A stretch of DNA of 43,236 bases from Martinezella lusitana. Lineage in GTDB: Bacteria; Pseudomonadota; Alphaproteobacteria; Rhizobiales; Rhizobiaceae. Positions 20,093 to 29,109 of the stretch are shown here, in pieces. Positions within the stretch are counted from its first letter, which is position 1; each line of letters opens with the position of its first letter. The position numbers and the translations under genes are program-made. Where the stretch lies: the NCBI RefSeq assembly GCF_010668395.1, contig NZ_WUEY01000037.1, positions 1 to 43,236 on the forward strand. The letters run 5' to 3'. The notes beneath the pieces were generated by a model. The model did not search any database and was not told where the DNA came from. It was given only the letters and a program-made list of their open reading frames with translations.

Positions 20093-21334
20093 TCAGCTCC
20101 GGTAGTCGCCGTTGATGGCAACATATTCCTTCGTCAGGTCGCAGGTCCATACCGTTGCGCGACCATTGCCGAGGCCGAGATCGACCTTCACCGGAATATC
20201 CTGCTGTTTCATCACGTTCGAGGCCGCTTCCTCGGAATAGGAGCCATCCCGCTCGCCATTGACGGCGACGCGGACATCGCCGAACCAGATGGCAAGCTTG
20301 TCGCGATCCGCCATCTCGCCGGCCTTGCCGACGGCCATGACGACACGGCCCCAATTGGCATCCTCGCCGGCGGCTGCAGTCTTGACCAGCGGCGAATTGG
20401 CAATCGAAAGAGCGATCCGCTTGGCGGCGCCATCGTTCTCGGCACCGGTGACGGTGATTTCGAGCATCTTCGTCGCGCCTTCGCCGTCGCGAACGACCTG
20501 GATGGCGAGATCCTTCAGCAGTTCGTTGAGGGCTGCACGGAAGCCGGCAAGCTTCGGATCGTCGGCGCGGTCGATATGCGCCTGCCCGTCAGCCGCGGCA
20601 GCGCCGGTTGCAAACAGCATCAGCGTGTCCGAGGTCGACGTATCGCTGTCGACCGTCATGGAATTGAAGCTCGGGCCGACGCCATCGGAAAGCAGCGTCT
20701 GCAGCGCGGCGGAAGAAATATCGGCATCCGTGACGACGAAGGAGAGCATCGTCGCCATGTCGGGCGCGATCATGCCCGCGCCCTTGGCGATGCCGTTGAT
20801 GGTCACCGTGACGCCGCCGATCTCGGCGGTGCGGGTCGCGACCTTCGGATAGGTATCCGTGGTCATGATCGCCTTGGCCGCTTCGAACCAGAAATCGCTT
20901 GTCGCGTCCTTCGCCATCGTGTCGAGCACGCCGGCAAACTTGGTGGCGTCCAGAGGCTCGCCGATGACGCCTGTCGAGGCAAGATAGACTTCGTTTTCAC
21001 CACAGCCGACGGCGGCGGCAGCCGATTTTGCAGTCAGTTCGGTCGCCTGTCGGCCCTTCAATCCGGTGAAGGCATTGGCATTGCCGGAATTGACGACGAC
21101 GGCGCGCGCGCTGCCATGGGCCAGATTGGCGCGGCAGAAATCGACAGGAGCCGAAGGGCACTTCGAGCGGGTGAAAACACCCGCGACGGCCGCCGGCTTG
21201 TCGAAGACCATCAGCAGGACGTCGGTGCGGTTCTTGTACTTGATGCCGGCAGACGCCGTGGTCATGCGCACGCCGCGAAGAGCGGGCATGGACGCGAAGG
21301 ATTTGGGAGCGAGCGGAGACACGGAACCGGACAT
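20093..21334 (-). CDS. argJ: bifunctional glutamate N-acetyltransferase / amino-acid acetyltransferase ArgJ
   Basis: ArgJ transfers the acetyl group from N-acetylornithine to glutamate and can make N-acetylglutamate from acetyl-CoA, in arginine synthesis. The 413-residue precursor is cut by itself into alpha and beta chains. The cleavage site is A194/T195 in PDMATML, with T195 the nucleophile, preceded by KGAGMI. The start at 21334 has GAGGTGG six bases upstream; the open frame to 21451 is intergenic repeat sequence. It is the first gene of a minus-strand run with the GNAT gene and mutT. Its leader contains two palindromic repeats. Confidence 0.97.
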   Translation of the reverse strand: MSGSVSPLAPKSFASMPALRGVRMTTASAGIKYKNRTDVLLMVFDKPAAVAGVFTRSKCPSAPVDFCRANLAHGSARAVVVNSGNANAFTGLKGRQATELTAKSAAAAVGCGENEVYLASTGVIGEPLDATKFAGVLDTMAKDATSDFWFEAAKAIMTTDTYPKVATRTAEIGGVTVTINGIAKGAGMIAPDMATMLSFVVTDADISSAALQTLLSDGVGPSFNSMTVDSDTSTSDTLMLFATGAAAADGQAHIDRADDPKLAGFRAALNELLKDLAIQVVRDGEGATKMLEITVTGAENDGAAKRIALSIANSPLVKTAAAGEDANWGRVVMAVGKAGEMADRDKLAIWFGDVRVAVNGERDGSYSEEAASNVMKQQDIPVKVDLGLGNGRATVWTCDLTKEYVAINGDYRS

Positions 21335-21351
21335 GAGAGCCACCTCAACGG

Positions 21352-21395
21352 GCATGATGCCGAAAAGTGTAGGCGGTTTTCGGATGCCATCATGC
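21352..21395 (-). repeat. rhizobial palindromic repeat, family A, copy 2
   Basis: On the minus strand this reads GCATGATGGCAT, then CCGAAAACCGCCTACACT, then TTTCGGCATCATGC. Outer arms (8 bases) and inner arms CCGAAAA/TTTTCGG (7 bases) pair, with a 4-base bulge. It is the same family as 8418-8468, in opposite orientation. It lies in the argJ leader, about 17 bases before the start codon. Confidence 0.75.
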
Positions 21396-21412
21396 TCTGC
21401 TTCTTTGATTCC

Positions 21413-21459
21413 GGAGCCGGATGATTTCAGGTCGCATCGACCTGAAATCATCCGGCTCC
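21413..21459. repeat. perfect 22-base palindrome with 3-base loop
   Basis: GGAGCCGGATGATTTCAGGT... (21413-21434) and its exact reverse complement (21438-21459) flank the loop CAT. The same motif type, TTTCAGGTCG...CGACCTGAAATC, is one I associate with common rhizobial intergenic repeats. It has no U-tract, so it is more likely a repeat element than a simple terminator. Confidence 0.85.
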
Positions 21460-21466
21460 AGTGAAA

Positions 21467-21485
21467 GGCCCGGAAAAACCGGGCC
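21467..21485 (-). terminator. terminator of the parvulin gene
   Basis: A 7-base GC stem (GGCCCGG / CCGGGCC) with a 5-base loop lies about 24 bases beyond the parvulin stop codon, followed on the minus strand by TTTCAC. The stem is strong but the U-tract is short. Confidence 0.6.
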
Positions 21486-21508
21486 CCGATGATTCTGCTT
21501 ACAACTGC

Positions 21509-22435
21509 TTACTGCTGCGGCTGAGCGTCGGGCGCTGCCGCACCATCCGCAGGAGCAACGGCGTCGTCGGCCGGAGCCGCATCCTGCTGCTTCTGCGCAT
21601 CGTCATAGGCCTTGCTGAGCGCCGGGTCGTTGATGACGACCTTGGTGTCCGTCTTGGCCTTGTTCAGAAGCTCAAGATACTTGTCGCGCATGACGAGCTG
21701 ACGAACCTGGTCCTTGACCTGGTCGAACGGCGGAGGAGGAGCGTTGCGCTTGTCTTCGACCTTGATGACGTGCCAGCCGAAATCGGTCTTGACCGGCGTC
21801 TTCGTGTAGGTGCCGACCGGAAGAGCGAAAGCCGCGTCTTCGAATTCCTTGACCATGCGGCCATGGCCGAAATAGCCGAGATCGCCGCCATCGGCCTTGT
21901 TCGGGTCGGTCGACTTTTCCTTGGCCAGTTCGGCAAAATCCTTGCCGCCGTCAAGTTCCTTGATGATCGCCTTGGCTTCGTCCTCGGTCTTCACCAGAAT
22001 GTGACGGGCGTGGACTTCTTCCTGCTTCGGCAGCGCTGCGACTTCCTTGTCGTAGCGGGCCTTGACCTCGTCATCCGTGATCTTGTCGGCGACATGGGCC
22101 TTGAAGAAGGCGTTATGCAGCTCGCGGTCACGCAGATAGGCCATATGAGCCTGGAAATCCGGGGTCTGGTCGAGCTTCTCGGCGGCGGCCTGCTGCGACA
22201 GCAGCTTCACGTCGATCGAAGCGGAAAGCGCGGCAACCTTCTTCTGGTCGTCCGGAAGCTGGCCGAGCTGAGGATCGAGATTGGCGATTGCCAGATCGAG
22301 CTCGGACTGATGGATTTCGACATCGCCGACCTTGGCGACAACGGGGTCCTTGGCGTCGGCCGCGAAGACCGGAGCCTGGAAGGTAACGATTGCTGCGAAA
22401 GCAACCGCAGCAGCAAGTTTGTTGTACTTCAACAT
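21509..22435 (-). CDS. periplasmic peptidylprolyl isomerase, parvulin type
   Basis: A secreted foldase of the PrsA/SurA-like class. The 308 residues have a signal peptide (MLKYNKLAAAVAFAAIVTFQ..., cut near residue 25), an N-terminal helical chaperone-like domain, and one parvulin domain (141-230) with the HARHILVK and GWHVIKVEDKR motifs. The C-terminal tail is a disordered Ala/Pro/Asp/Gln-rich stretch. The start at 22435 has GAAGGG seven bases upstream and begins the signal peptide; the open frame further up is not coding. It is divergent from secA, a conserved rhizobial pairing that fits export and folding after Sec translocation. Confidence 0.94.
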   Translation of the reverse strand: MLKYNKLAAAVAFAAIVTFQAPVFAADAKDPVVAKVGDVEIHQSELDLAIANLDPQLGQLPDDQKKVAALSASIDVKLLSQQAAAEKLDQTPDFQAHMAYLRDRELHNAFFKAHVADKITDDEVKARYDKEVAALPKQEEVHARHILVKTEDEAKAIIKELDGGKDFAELAKEKSTDPNKADGGDLGYFGHGRMVKEFEDAAFALPVGTYTKTPVKTDFGWHVIKVEDKRNAPPPPFDQVKDQVRQLVMRDKYLELLNKAKTDTKVVINDPALSKAYDDAQKQQDAAPADDAVAPADGAAAPDAQPQQ

Positions 22436-22537
22436 AAAATAACCCTTCGGTGGTCTCGACCGGCTCGACAGACGTGAATCCGGCGTGAAAAAGCCTTCAG
22501 CAGGAGAATGTGGCCTTTCTGTATCGGCCAAATCCCG

Positions 22538-22566
22538 TTGACATCAATCGACCCCCCTCTTATCTG
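22538..22566 (+). promoter_or_regulatory. candidate secA promoter
   Basis: A perfect -35 TTGACA (22538-22543), a 17-base spacer, then TATCTG (22561-22566). The -10 box is weak but spacing and position (about 115 bases before secA) are right. Confidence 0.45.
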
Positions 22567-22681
22567 TCACGCAACCTCGCGTCCAGAACAGTTTCCGGCC
22601 GTTTTATGCTAAACGCCCGTTTTTTTCGGGAATGGATTAAGCAGGAAGCGGCCGGATGAAATCTCAGAAAGGACCAGTCAC

Positions 22682-25402
22682 ATGGTCAGCCTAGGTGGAA
22701 TTGCCCGCAAGTTGTTCGGCTCGTCCAACGACCGCAGGGTCAAGTCGTTCCAGCCGCAAGTCGCCGCAATCAATGCGCTCGAGCAGCAGATGCGCGCCCT
22801 GTCCGATGAAGCTCTGGCCGCCAAGACGGTGGAGTTCCGCCAGCAGCTCGCGGAAGGCAAGACCCTCGACGATCTTCTCGTGCCCGCCTTCGCGGTCGCC
22901 CGCGAAGCGTCGCGCCGCGTCCTCGGCATGCGACCTTTTGACGTGCAGCTCGTCGGCGGCATGATCCTGCATTCCAATGCCATCGCCGAAATGAAAACGG
23001 GCGAAGGCAAGACACTGGTCGGGACGCTGCCGGTCTACCTGAATGCCCTTGCCGGCAAGGGCGTCCATGTCGTTACGGTCAACGACTATCTGGCACAGCG
23101 CGACAGCGGCACCATGGGCCGGCTCTACAGCTTCCTCGGCCTGACCACGGGTGTCATCATCCATGGCTTGTCCGACGACGAGCGACGCGCCGCCTATGCC
23201 TGCGACATCACCTACGGCACCAACAACGAGCTCGGCTTCGACTATCTGCGCGACAACATGAAGTACGACCGCGCCCAGATGGTTCAGCGCGGCCACAGCT
23301 TCGCCATCGTCGACGAAGTGGACTCGATCCTCATCGACGAAGCGCGCACGCCGCTGATCATTTCCGGCCCGCTCGACGACCGCTCCGATCTCTACATCAC
23401 GATCGATGCCTTCATTCCCGGCCTGACGAAAGACGATTACGAAATCGACGAAAAGCAGCGCTCGGCCAATTTCTCCGAAGAGGGCACCGAGAAGCTCGAA
23501 AACATGCTGGCCGAGGCCGGCCTGTTGAAGGGTGAATCGCTCTACGACGTCGAGAACGTCGCGATCGTCCACCACATCAACAACGCGCTCAAGGCCCACA
23601 AACTCTTCCAGCGCGACAAGGACTATATCGTCCGTAACGACGAAGTCGTCATCATCGACGAATTCACCGGCCGCATGATGCCGGGCCGCCGCTATTCCGA
23701 CGGCCAGCACCAGGCGCTGGAGGCCAAGGAACGGGTGCAGATCCAGCCGGAAAACCAGACGCTGGCGCAGATCACCTTCCAGAACTATTTCCGCATGTAC
23801 GACAAGCTCGCCGGCATGACCGGCACGGCGGCGACGGAAGCCGAAGAATTCGGCAACATCTACGGCCTCGACGTGATCGAAGTGCCGACCAACCTGCCGA
23901 TCAAGCGTATCGACGAAGACGACGAGGTCTATCGTACGCATGAAGAGAAGTTCAAGGCGATCATCGCCGAGATCCTGGATGCTCACAAGCGCGATCAGCC
24001 CGTGCTCGTCGGCACGACCTCGATCGAAAAGTCGGAACTTCTTGCCGATCTCATGCGCAAGCAGGGCTTCAACAACTTCCAGGTTCTGAACGCCCGCTAC
24101 CATGAGCAGGAAGCCTATATCGTCGCCCAGGCCGGCGTTCCCGGCGCCGTGACGATCGCCACCAACATGGCCGGTCGCGGCACCGACATCCAGCTCGGCG
24201 GCAACCTCGAAATGCGCGTCGAGCGCGATCTGCACGATGTCGAGCCCGGTCCGGAGCGCGACGCCGCGATCGCCAGGATCGCCGAGGAGATCCAGCAGCT
24301 CAAGCAGCGGTCGATCGCCGCCGGCGGTCTCTACGTCATCGCCAGCGAACGCCATGAAAGCCGCCGCATCGACAACCAGCTGCGCGGCCGTTCCGGCCGT
24401 CAGGGCGACCCCGGCCGCTCGAAATTCTACCTGTCGCTGCAGGACGACCTGATGCGCATCTTCGGCTCCGACCGCATGGACGGCATGCTGCAGAAGCTCG
24501 GTCTCAAGGAAGGCGAAGCCATCGTCCATCCCTGGATCAACAAGGCACTGGAACGCGCCCAGAAGAAGGTCGAAGCCCGCAACTTCGATATCCGCAAGAA
24601 CGTTCTGAAGTACGACGACGTGCTGAACGACCAGCGCAAGGTCATCTTCGAGCAGCGCGTCGAGCTGATGGATGCGACCGACCTCACCGAAACTGTCGGC
24701 GACATGCGCCACGACGTCATCGAGGATCTGGTTTCCAAGCATATTCCCGAGCGCGCCTATGCCGAGCAGTGGGATGCCGATGGCCTGAAGGCGGCCGTCG
24801 CCAACTTCTTCGACCTCGATCTGCCGATCCACGACTGGGTCAAGGAAGAGGGCATCGCGGAAGACGATATCCGCACCCGCCTGACGGAGGCCGCGGAGAA
24901 AGCGGCGACCGAGAAGGCGGAGCGCTTCGGCCCCGAGATCATGACCTATGTCGAGCGCTCCATCGTGCTGCAGACCCTGGACAACCTCTGGCGCGAACAC
25001 ATCGTCAACCTCGACCACCTGCGCTCGGTCATCGGCTTCCGCGGCTACGCCCAGCGCGACCCGCTGCAGGAATACAAGGCTGAAGCTTTCGAGCTGTTCC
25101 AGGCGCTGTTGAACAACCTGCGCCAGGCCGTCACCGCCCAGCTTTCGCGCGTTGAACTCGTGCAGCAGCCTGCCGAGCCGGAAACGCCGCCGATGCAGGG
25201 CCGCCATATCGACGCGACGACCGGCGAGGACGAATTCGCTCCGCTCTCGCTTGTAAGCGAAAACTTCGTGCCGCCGGAAAACCGCGACCCGCAGAACCCG
25301 GCAACCTGGGGCCGCGTCGGCCGCAACGAGGCATGCCCCTGCGGCTCCGGCAAGAAGTACAAGCACTGCCATGGCGCCTTCGAAAGCAGCGAAGTCGTCT
25401 GA
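22682..25402 (+). CDS. secA: preprotein translocase ATPase SecA
   Basis: SecA is the motor that drives secretory proteins through SecYEG. The 906 residues include the first nucleotide-binding domain with Walker A MKTGEGKT (104-111), DEVDSILIDEARTPL, the preprotein cross-linking domain, NBD2 with TNMAGRGTDI, the helical scaffold, and the C-terminal zinc motif CPCGSGKKYKHCHG, which binds SecB and lipids. AAAGGA precedes the ATG. It is followed by a strong terminator. Confidence 0.99.
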   Translation: MVSLGGIARKLFGSSNDRRVKSFQPQVAAINALEQQMRALSDEALAAKTVEFRQQLAEGKTLDDLLVPAFAVAREASRRVLGMRPFDVQLVGGMILHSNAIAEMKTGEGKTLVGTLPVYLNALAGKGVHVVTVNDYLAQRDSGTMGRLYSFLGLTTGVIIHGLSDDERRAAYACDITYGTNNELGFDYLRDNMKYDRAQMVQRGHSFAIVDEVDSILIDEARTPLIISGPLDDRSDLYITIDAFIPGLTKDDYEIDEKQRSANFSEEGTEKLENMLAEAGLLKGESLYDVENVAIVHHINNALKAHKLFQRDKDYIVRNDEVVIIDEFTGRMMPGRRYSDGQHQALEAKERVQIQPENQTLAQITFQNYFRMYDKLAGMTGTAATEAEEFGNIYGLDVIEVPTNLPIKRIDEDDEVYRTHEEKFKAIIAEILDAHKRDQPVLVGTTSIEKSELLADLMRKQGFNNFQVLNARYHEQEAYIVAQAGVPGAVTIATNMAGRGTDIQLGGNLEMRVERDLHDVEPGPERDAAIARIAEEIQQLKQRSIAAGGLYVIASERHESRRIDNQLRGRSGRQGDPGRSKFYLSLQDDLMRIFGSDRMDGMLQKLGLKEGEAIVHPWINKALERAQKKVEARNFDIRKNVLKYDDVLNDQRKVIFEQRVELMDATDLTETVGDMRHDVIEDLVSKHIPERAYAEQWDADGLKAAVANFFDLDLPIHDWVKEEGIAEDDIRTRLTEAAEKAATEKAERFGPEIMTYVERSIVLQTLDNLWREHIVNLDHLRSVIGFRGYAQRDPLQEYKAEAFELFQALLNNLRQAVTAQLSRVELVQQPAEPETPPMQGRHIDATTGEDEFAPLSLVSENFVPPENRDPQNPATWGRVGRNEACPCGSGKKYKHCHGAFESSEVV

Positions 25403-25423
25403 GCGTCATCCGCTGACAGCAAA

Positions 25424-25455
25424 TAAAAATGCCGCCTCCTGGCGGCATTTTTTTT
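25424..25455. terminator. bidirectional terminator after secA and GST gene
   Basis: The 9-base stem AATGCCGCC/GGCGGCATT (25428-25449, loop TCCT) is followed by eight Ts on the plus strand (25448-25455). A-rich sequence on its left gives a U-tract on the minus strand. It can end both secA and the convergent glutathione transferase transcript. Confidence 0.92.
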
Positions 25456-25493
25456 GTGGCGACCGGGGAGCGTTGCGCGCAAATCCATCGAGC

Positions 25494-26123
25494 TCAAACG
25501 GCGGAATGCGGATCGTCGCTATAAAGGTAGATCGGATAGCCAGGCCCGATCGCCTCCCGCACGCGATCGAACCAGGCCGTCAGCGCAGGATAGTCGGTGA
25601 GATCGAAGCCACAATCCGCCGCTCGATGGCCGTAGGCATAGACGGCGATGTCAGCGATCGTGAGGTCGTCCCCTGCCAGAAACGGCGTATTCCTCAGGCC
25701 ACGCTCCAGCGCCGCAAGCGCGCGGAGCGCAGCCGCCCGTTTCGGCTCCACCATGGCTTTCTGCAGCTCGAGCCGTCCCGTCAGCGTCCAGTATCGCAAC
25801 GTGCCGATCACCGGTTCGACGTGATACTGCTCGAAGAACAGCCATTGCATGACCTTGGCGTGCCGATAGCGGTCGGCCGGAAGAAATCGGGTGCCCTCGG
25901 CGGCATAGCAGAGGATTGCGTTCGATTCCGCGATGGTGCGGCCGTCCTCCAGCTCGACAACCGGGATACCGCCTGCCGGATTGAGGTCGAGAAAGGCCTC
26001 CGTGCGCCCCTCGCCTTCGAAAATCGACACCAGGCGAGTTTGATAGGGAATATTGAGCAGACCGAACAGCACCCTGGCCTTCCAGCCGTTCTGCGAGGGC
26101 AAATAGTCGTAAAGCGTGAGCAT
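25494..26123 (-). CDS. glutathione S-transferase family protein
   Basis: A cytoplasmic glutathione transferase of 209 residues. An N-terminal thioredoxin-like domain starts at MLTLYDYLPSQNGWK and includes the glutathione-contacting ESNAILCYA segment. The all-helical C-terminal domain contains the conserved FLAGDDLTIADIAVYAY motif (N-capping box). The substrate is unknown. The start at 26123 has AGGAGG at ideal distance. It is divergent from the flippase gene and convergent with secA. Confidence 0.93.
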   Translation of the reverse strand: MLTLYDYLPSQNGWKARVLFGLLNIPYQTRLVSIFEGEGRTEAFLDLNPAGGIPVVELEDGRTIAESNAILCYAAEGTRFLPADRYRHAKVMQWLFFEQYHVEPVIGTLRYWTLTGRLELQKAMVEPKRAAALRALAALERGLRNTPFLAGDDLTIADIAVYAYGHRAADCGFDLTDYPALTAWFDRVREAIGPGYPIYLYSDDPHSAV

Positions 26124-26330
26124 GGGATCCTCCTCTGACAGCCGGTCGATTGTGCATGGCCGCGGCCTGCCCGCCACCCGTTTCCTGCCTGCTCCCGCGC
26201 CTGTGCCGCCCGCAACGCACGGCGCCTCACGGTTGCTTTCGAAACAACAAAAGACAACCTGCCGCCATGGGCAAAGCCACTTTTACGTGTTGCAAGAACC
26301 GATTCTTAACTCTCCTCTGCCAAGACTGTC

Positions 26331-27785
26331 ATGAGGTTTGGATCATACTTAAAGTATTGCGTATCGATCATGGCGGTCTTTCAAACAGCGGAGAGAATGT
26401 TGCCGTCCGCATTGCGGACAGCGCTATCGCCATATCTGCGCAAGATCGGCGCCCTCCTCACCGGCCAGGACGAGAAGGCCGTTTCACAGCGCATGGCGCT
26501 GATAGCCTTCACCATCCGCGTCGCGGGCGCTGCCCTCGCCTTTCTGTCCCAGATCATCCTTGCCCGCCTGATGGGCAGGTTCGAATACGGCATCTTCGTG
26601 TTCGTCTGGGTGCTGATGATCCTCTTCGGCAATCTCGCCTGCTTTGGCTTCCCGAGCGCCATCATCCGCTTCCTGCCGCAATATGATGCTGGCGGCAACC
26701 ATGCCGCCCTTCGTGGCCTGAACGCCACGGCACGCCTTTTCGTGGTCGCAGCCTCCGGCATGCTGGCGCTGATCGGCGCGCTGCTGCTCTACGTTTTCCG
26801 AGGAATGGTCGAGCACTATTACGTCATGCCGATCTTTCTCGGCCTGATTGCCGTGCCGATGATCGCGCTGGGCGATGTTCTGGACGGCACGGCCCGCGCC
26901 AAGCACTGGCCGATCATGGCCCTCAGCCCGACCTTCCTGATCCGCCCGACGCTGATATTGCTCTTCATGGTGGCCGCAGTCCTTGCTGGCGCGCCGCGTG
27001 ATGCCGTCACCGCCATGATGGCAGCCCTGGCCGGTGCCTTTACCAGCGTCCTGCTGCAATATCTCGCCGTGACCTTCCGTTTGCGCCGCCATTATCCGAG
27101 CGGGCCGAAGGCCATCGAGTTCAGCGCCTGGCTTGCCGTCGCCTTTCCGATTTTCCTCGTCGAGGGCGTGGGCTATCTTCTCACCAATTCGGACGTCATC
27201 GTCGTCGGTATCTTTCTCGATCCGGACGAGGTCGCCATCTATTTCGCCGCCGCCAAGACGATGGCGCTGGTGCTCTTCGTCTCTTTTGCCGTCAGGGCGG
27301 CGATAGGGCCACGCTTTGCCGCCATCATCGCCGAAGGCGATCGAAGCAAGCTCGCAGCCTTCGCGACGGAAGCGACCCGCTGGGCCTTCTTCCCCGCGCT
27401 CGCCGTCGGGCTTCTGGTTCTCGCGGCCGGTCAATTCCTGCTCTCGCTCTTCGGCGCCGCCTTCATCGAAGGTCAGATCGTGATGGCGATCCTGCTCACC
27501 GGTATTTTGGCAAGAGCCCTGGTCGGCCCCGCTGAAATCCTGCTGACCATGGCCGACAAGCAGATGCTCTGCGTCTATCTCTATACCACCGCGCTCGTCG
27601 TCAATATCGGCCTGAACGTCGCGCTCATCCCTCATCTCGGCATCGAGGGGGCTGCCATCGCCGGCGCGGCCGCCATGGCGATCGAAGCTTTGCTCCTGCA
27701 CATCGCCGTCCGCCGAGCGCTCGGCATCACCCTTTTCGCCCTCATGCGGCGCCCCACGGCGCCATCGGCAACGGGGGCACTCTGA
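26331..27785 (+). CDS. polysaccharide flippase / Wzx-like MOP-superfamily membrane protein
   Basis: A 484-residue integral membrane protein with about 12-14 hydrophobic helices, fitting the oligosaccharide flippase branch of the MOP superfamily, which moves lipid-linked sugars across the inner membrane. Features include the early helix FLSQIILARLMGRFEYGIFVFVW and the later LLTNSDVIVVGIFLDPDEVAIYFAA segment, typical of the family. The start is unclear: ATGs at 26331, 26370 and 26397 are in frame, and only the last has a purine-rich GGAGAGA close upstream. It is followed two bases later by a CelD-like acetyltransferase gene, so the two probably act together on a surface polymer or lipid. No glycosyltransferase is nearby. 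Confidence 0.88.
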   Translation: MRFGSYLKYCVSIMAVFQTAERMLPSALRTALSPYLRKIGALLTGQDEKAVSQRMALIAFTIRVAGAALAFLSQIILARLMGRFEYGIFVFVWVLMILFGNLACFGFPSAIIRFLPQYDAGGNHAALRGLNATARLFVVAASGMLALIGALLLYVFRGMVEHYYVMPIFLGLIAVPMIALGDVLDGTARAKHWPIMALSPTFLIRPTLILLFMVAAVLAGAPRDAVTAMMAALAGAFTSVLLQYLAVTFRLRRHYPSGPKAIEFSAWLAVAFPIFLVEGVGYLLTNSDVIVVGIFLDPDEVAIYFAAAKTMALVLFVSFAVRAAIGPRFAAIIAEGDRSKLAAFATEATRWAFFPALAVGLLVLAAGQFLLSLFGAAFIEGQIVMAILLTGILARALVGPAEILLTMADKQMLCVYLYTTALVVNIGLNVALIPHLGIEGAAIAGAAAMAIEALLLHIAVRRALGITLFALMRRPTAPSATGAL

Positions 27786-27787
27786 AC

Positions 27788-29059
27788 ATGGCCCGCCCTC
27801 CTTACACCGAAAGCACAGACAGCCAAGTGAACGCCCTGACGCACACGCTCGCAGCGCTGCACTTCGAAACGCCGAAAGCCGAAGCCCGTGTCGAGGTCGG
27901 CCGCGAAGGCCGCGAATTCTGTCTCTATCCCGGCAAGCTCGGCTACGAGCTGCAGGAGGAGCTGGACTTCCTGTCCAATCGCGCCATGGAGCCGAACGTC
28001 TTCTTCTCCGGCCGCTTCCTGGCGCCCGCCATGCCGCGCCTCGAGGACCGGCAGGTGCGCCTGGCGCTGATGCGCGACAACAGCAGCACGCGCAGCCGCA
28101 TACGGCTGCTGATGCCCTTCACCGTCGACAAGCCCGGCTTTGCGATCGGCCCATCGATCATCCGTGTCTGGTCAAACTCCTTCGGCCCGCTCGGCACGCC
28201 GCTGCTCGACGCAGAGGATGCCGGCGAGACGCTCGACAATCTCTTCGAGGCGCTCGCCCGGCAGGAACTGCACCTGCCGACCACGCTCGTTCTGCCGGAT
28301 GTGCGCCTCGACGGCCGCTTCGTCCAGATGGCCAAGGTCATCGCCATCGGCCGGAACCTGCCGATCGCCGTCGCCAACCCCTTCCGGCGCCCGATGCTGC
28401 AGAGCAACGACGACGCGCTGGCCTATCTCAAGCGCACGATCTCCAACGCGCATCTGCGCGAGATGCGCCGGCAGTGGCGCCTGTTGGAAAACCAGGGCGA
28501 GGTCAGCTACAGCGTCGCCCGCCAGCCTCGCGACGTGCACACGCGCATGGAGGAATTCCTGGCGCTCGAGGCAAGCGGCTGGAAGGGCAAGAAGCGCTCG
28601 GCGCTCGTCACCGATCGCCACCATGCCGCCTTCGCCCGCGAAGCGATTTCCAACCTTGCAGCCATCGATGCCGTCCGCATCCATTCCATCGATCTCGACG
28701 GCAAGGCCATCGCCTCGATGATCGTGCTGATCATGGGCGGCGAGGCCTATACGTGGAAGACGGCCTATGACGAAGCCTATGCCCGCTTTTCGCCGGGCAA
28801 GCTGCTGATGGGCGAACTGACGGAATGGCATCTCGACGATGCCAACGTCGTGCGCACGGATTCCTGCGCGGTGCCGGATCATCCGATCATGAGCCGTTTC
28901 TGGCATGAGCGCGAGGACATGGGCACGCTCATCATCGGCCTGACGCCGAACGGCGACCGCGATGTCCGCCAGGTGACCACGCAGCTGCACATGTATCGCA
29001 GCACCCGCAACATGGCGAAGCTGCTGCGCGAAAAGATCCTCTCGCTGACGAAGCGCTAA
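27788..29059 (+). CDS. GNAT family protein, CelD/BioF2-like
   Basis: A 423-residue protein with a C-terminal acetyltransferase-fold domain of the type found in CelD and FemAB-like proteins (about 210-385: HLREMRRQWRLLENQG, then DLDGKAIASMIVLIMGGEAYTWKTAYDEAYARFSPGKLLMGEL). The N-terminal half is also globular and may be a second such domain. These proteins often modify exopolysaccharide, cellulose or cell-wall peptides. It starts two bases after the flippase stop codon, so the pair is co-translated. Its TAA stop codon lies at the edge of a rhizobial palindromic repeat. Confidence 0.85.
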   Translation: MARPPYTESTDSQVNALTHTLAALHFETPKAEARVEVGREGREFCLYPGKLGYELQEELDFLSNRAMEPNVFFSGRFLAPAMPRLEDRQVRLALMRDNSSTRSRIRLLMPFTVDKPGFAIGPSIIRVWSNSFGPLGTPLLDAEDAGETLDNLFEALARQELHLPTTLVLPDVRLDGRFVQMAKVIAIGRNLPIAVANPFRRPMLQSNDDALAYLKRTISNAHLREMRRQWRLLENQGEVSYSVARQPRDVHTRMEEFLALEASGWKGKKRSALVTDRHHAAFAREAISNLAAIDAVRIHSIDLDGKAIASMIVLIMGGEAYTWKTAYDEAYARFSPGKLLMGELTEWHLDDANVVRTDSCAVPDHPIMSRFWHEREDMGTLIIGLTPNGDRDVRQVTTQLHMYRSTRNMAKLLREKILSLTKR

Positions 29060-29109
29060 AGCGGTTCCGGACGCAAAACCGCTGCACGTTCCTGCGTGAA
29101 ATACTTTAG
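29056..29109 (-). repeat. rhizobial palindromic repeat, family B, copy 1
   Basis: On the minus strand this begins CTAAAG and contains GCAGCGGTTTTGCGTCCGGA. It aligns over its length with the copy at 41988-42036, which is in the opposite orientation. The hairpin AGCGGTT/AACCGCT (29060-29083) is its clearest structure. It fills the 46-base gap between two convergent genes, and both stop codons (29057-29059 and 29106-29108) fall inside it. Confidence 0.75.

Noticed and set aside
22691..25372. 893-codon minus-strand frame opposite secA
   Set aside because: SecA motifs are unmistakable on the plus strand; this is a shadow.
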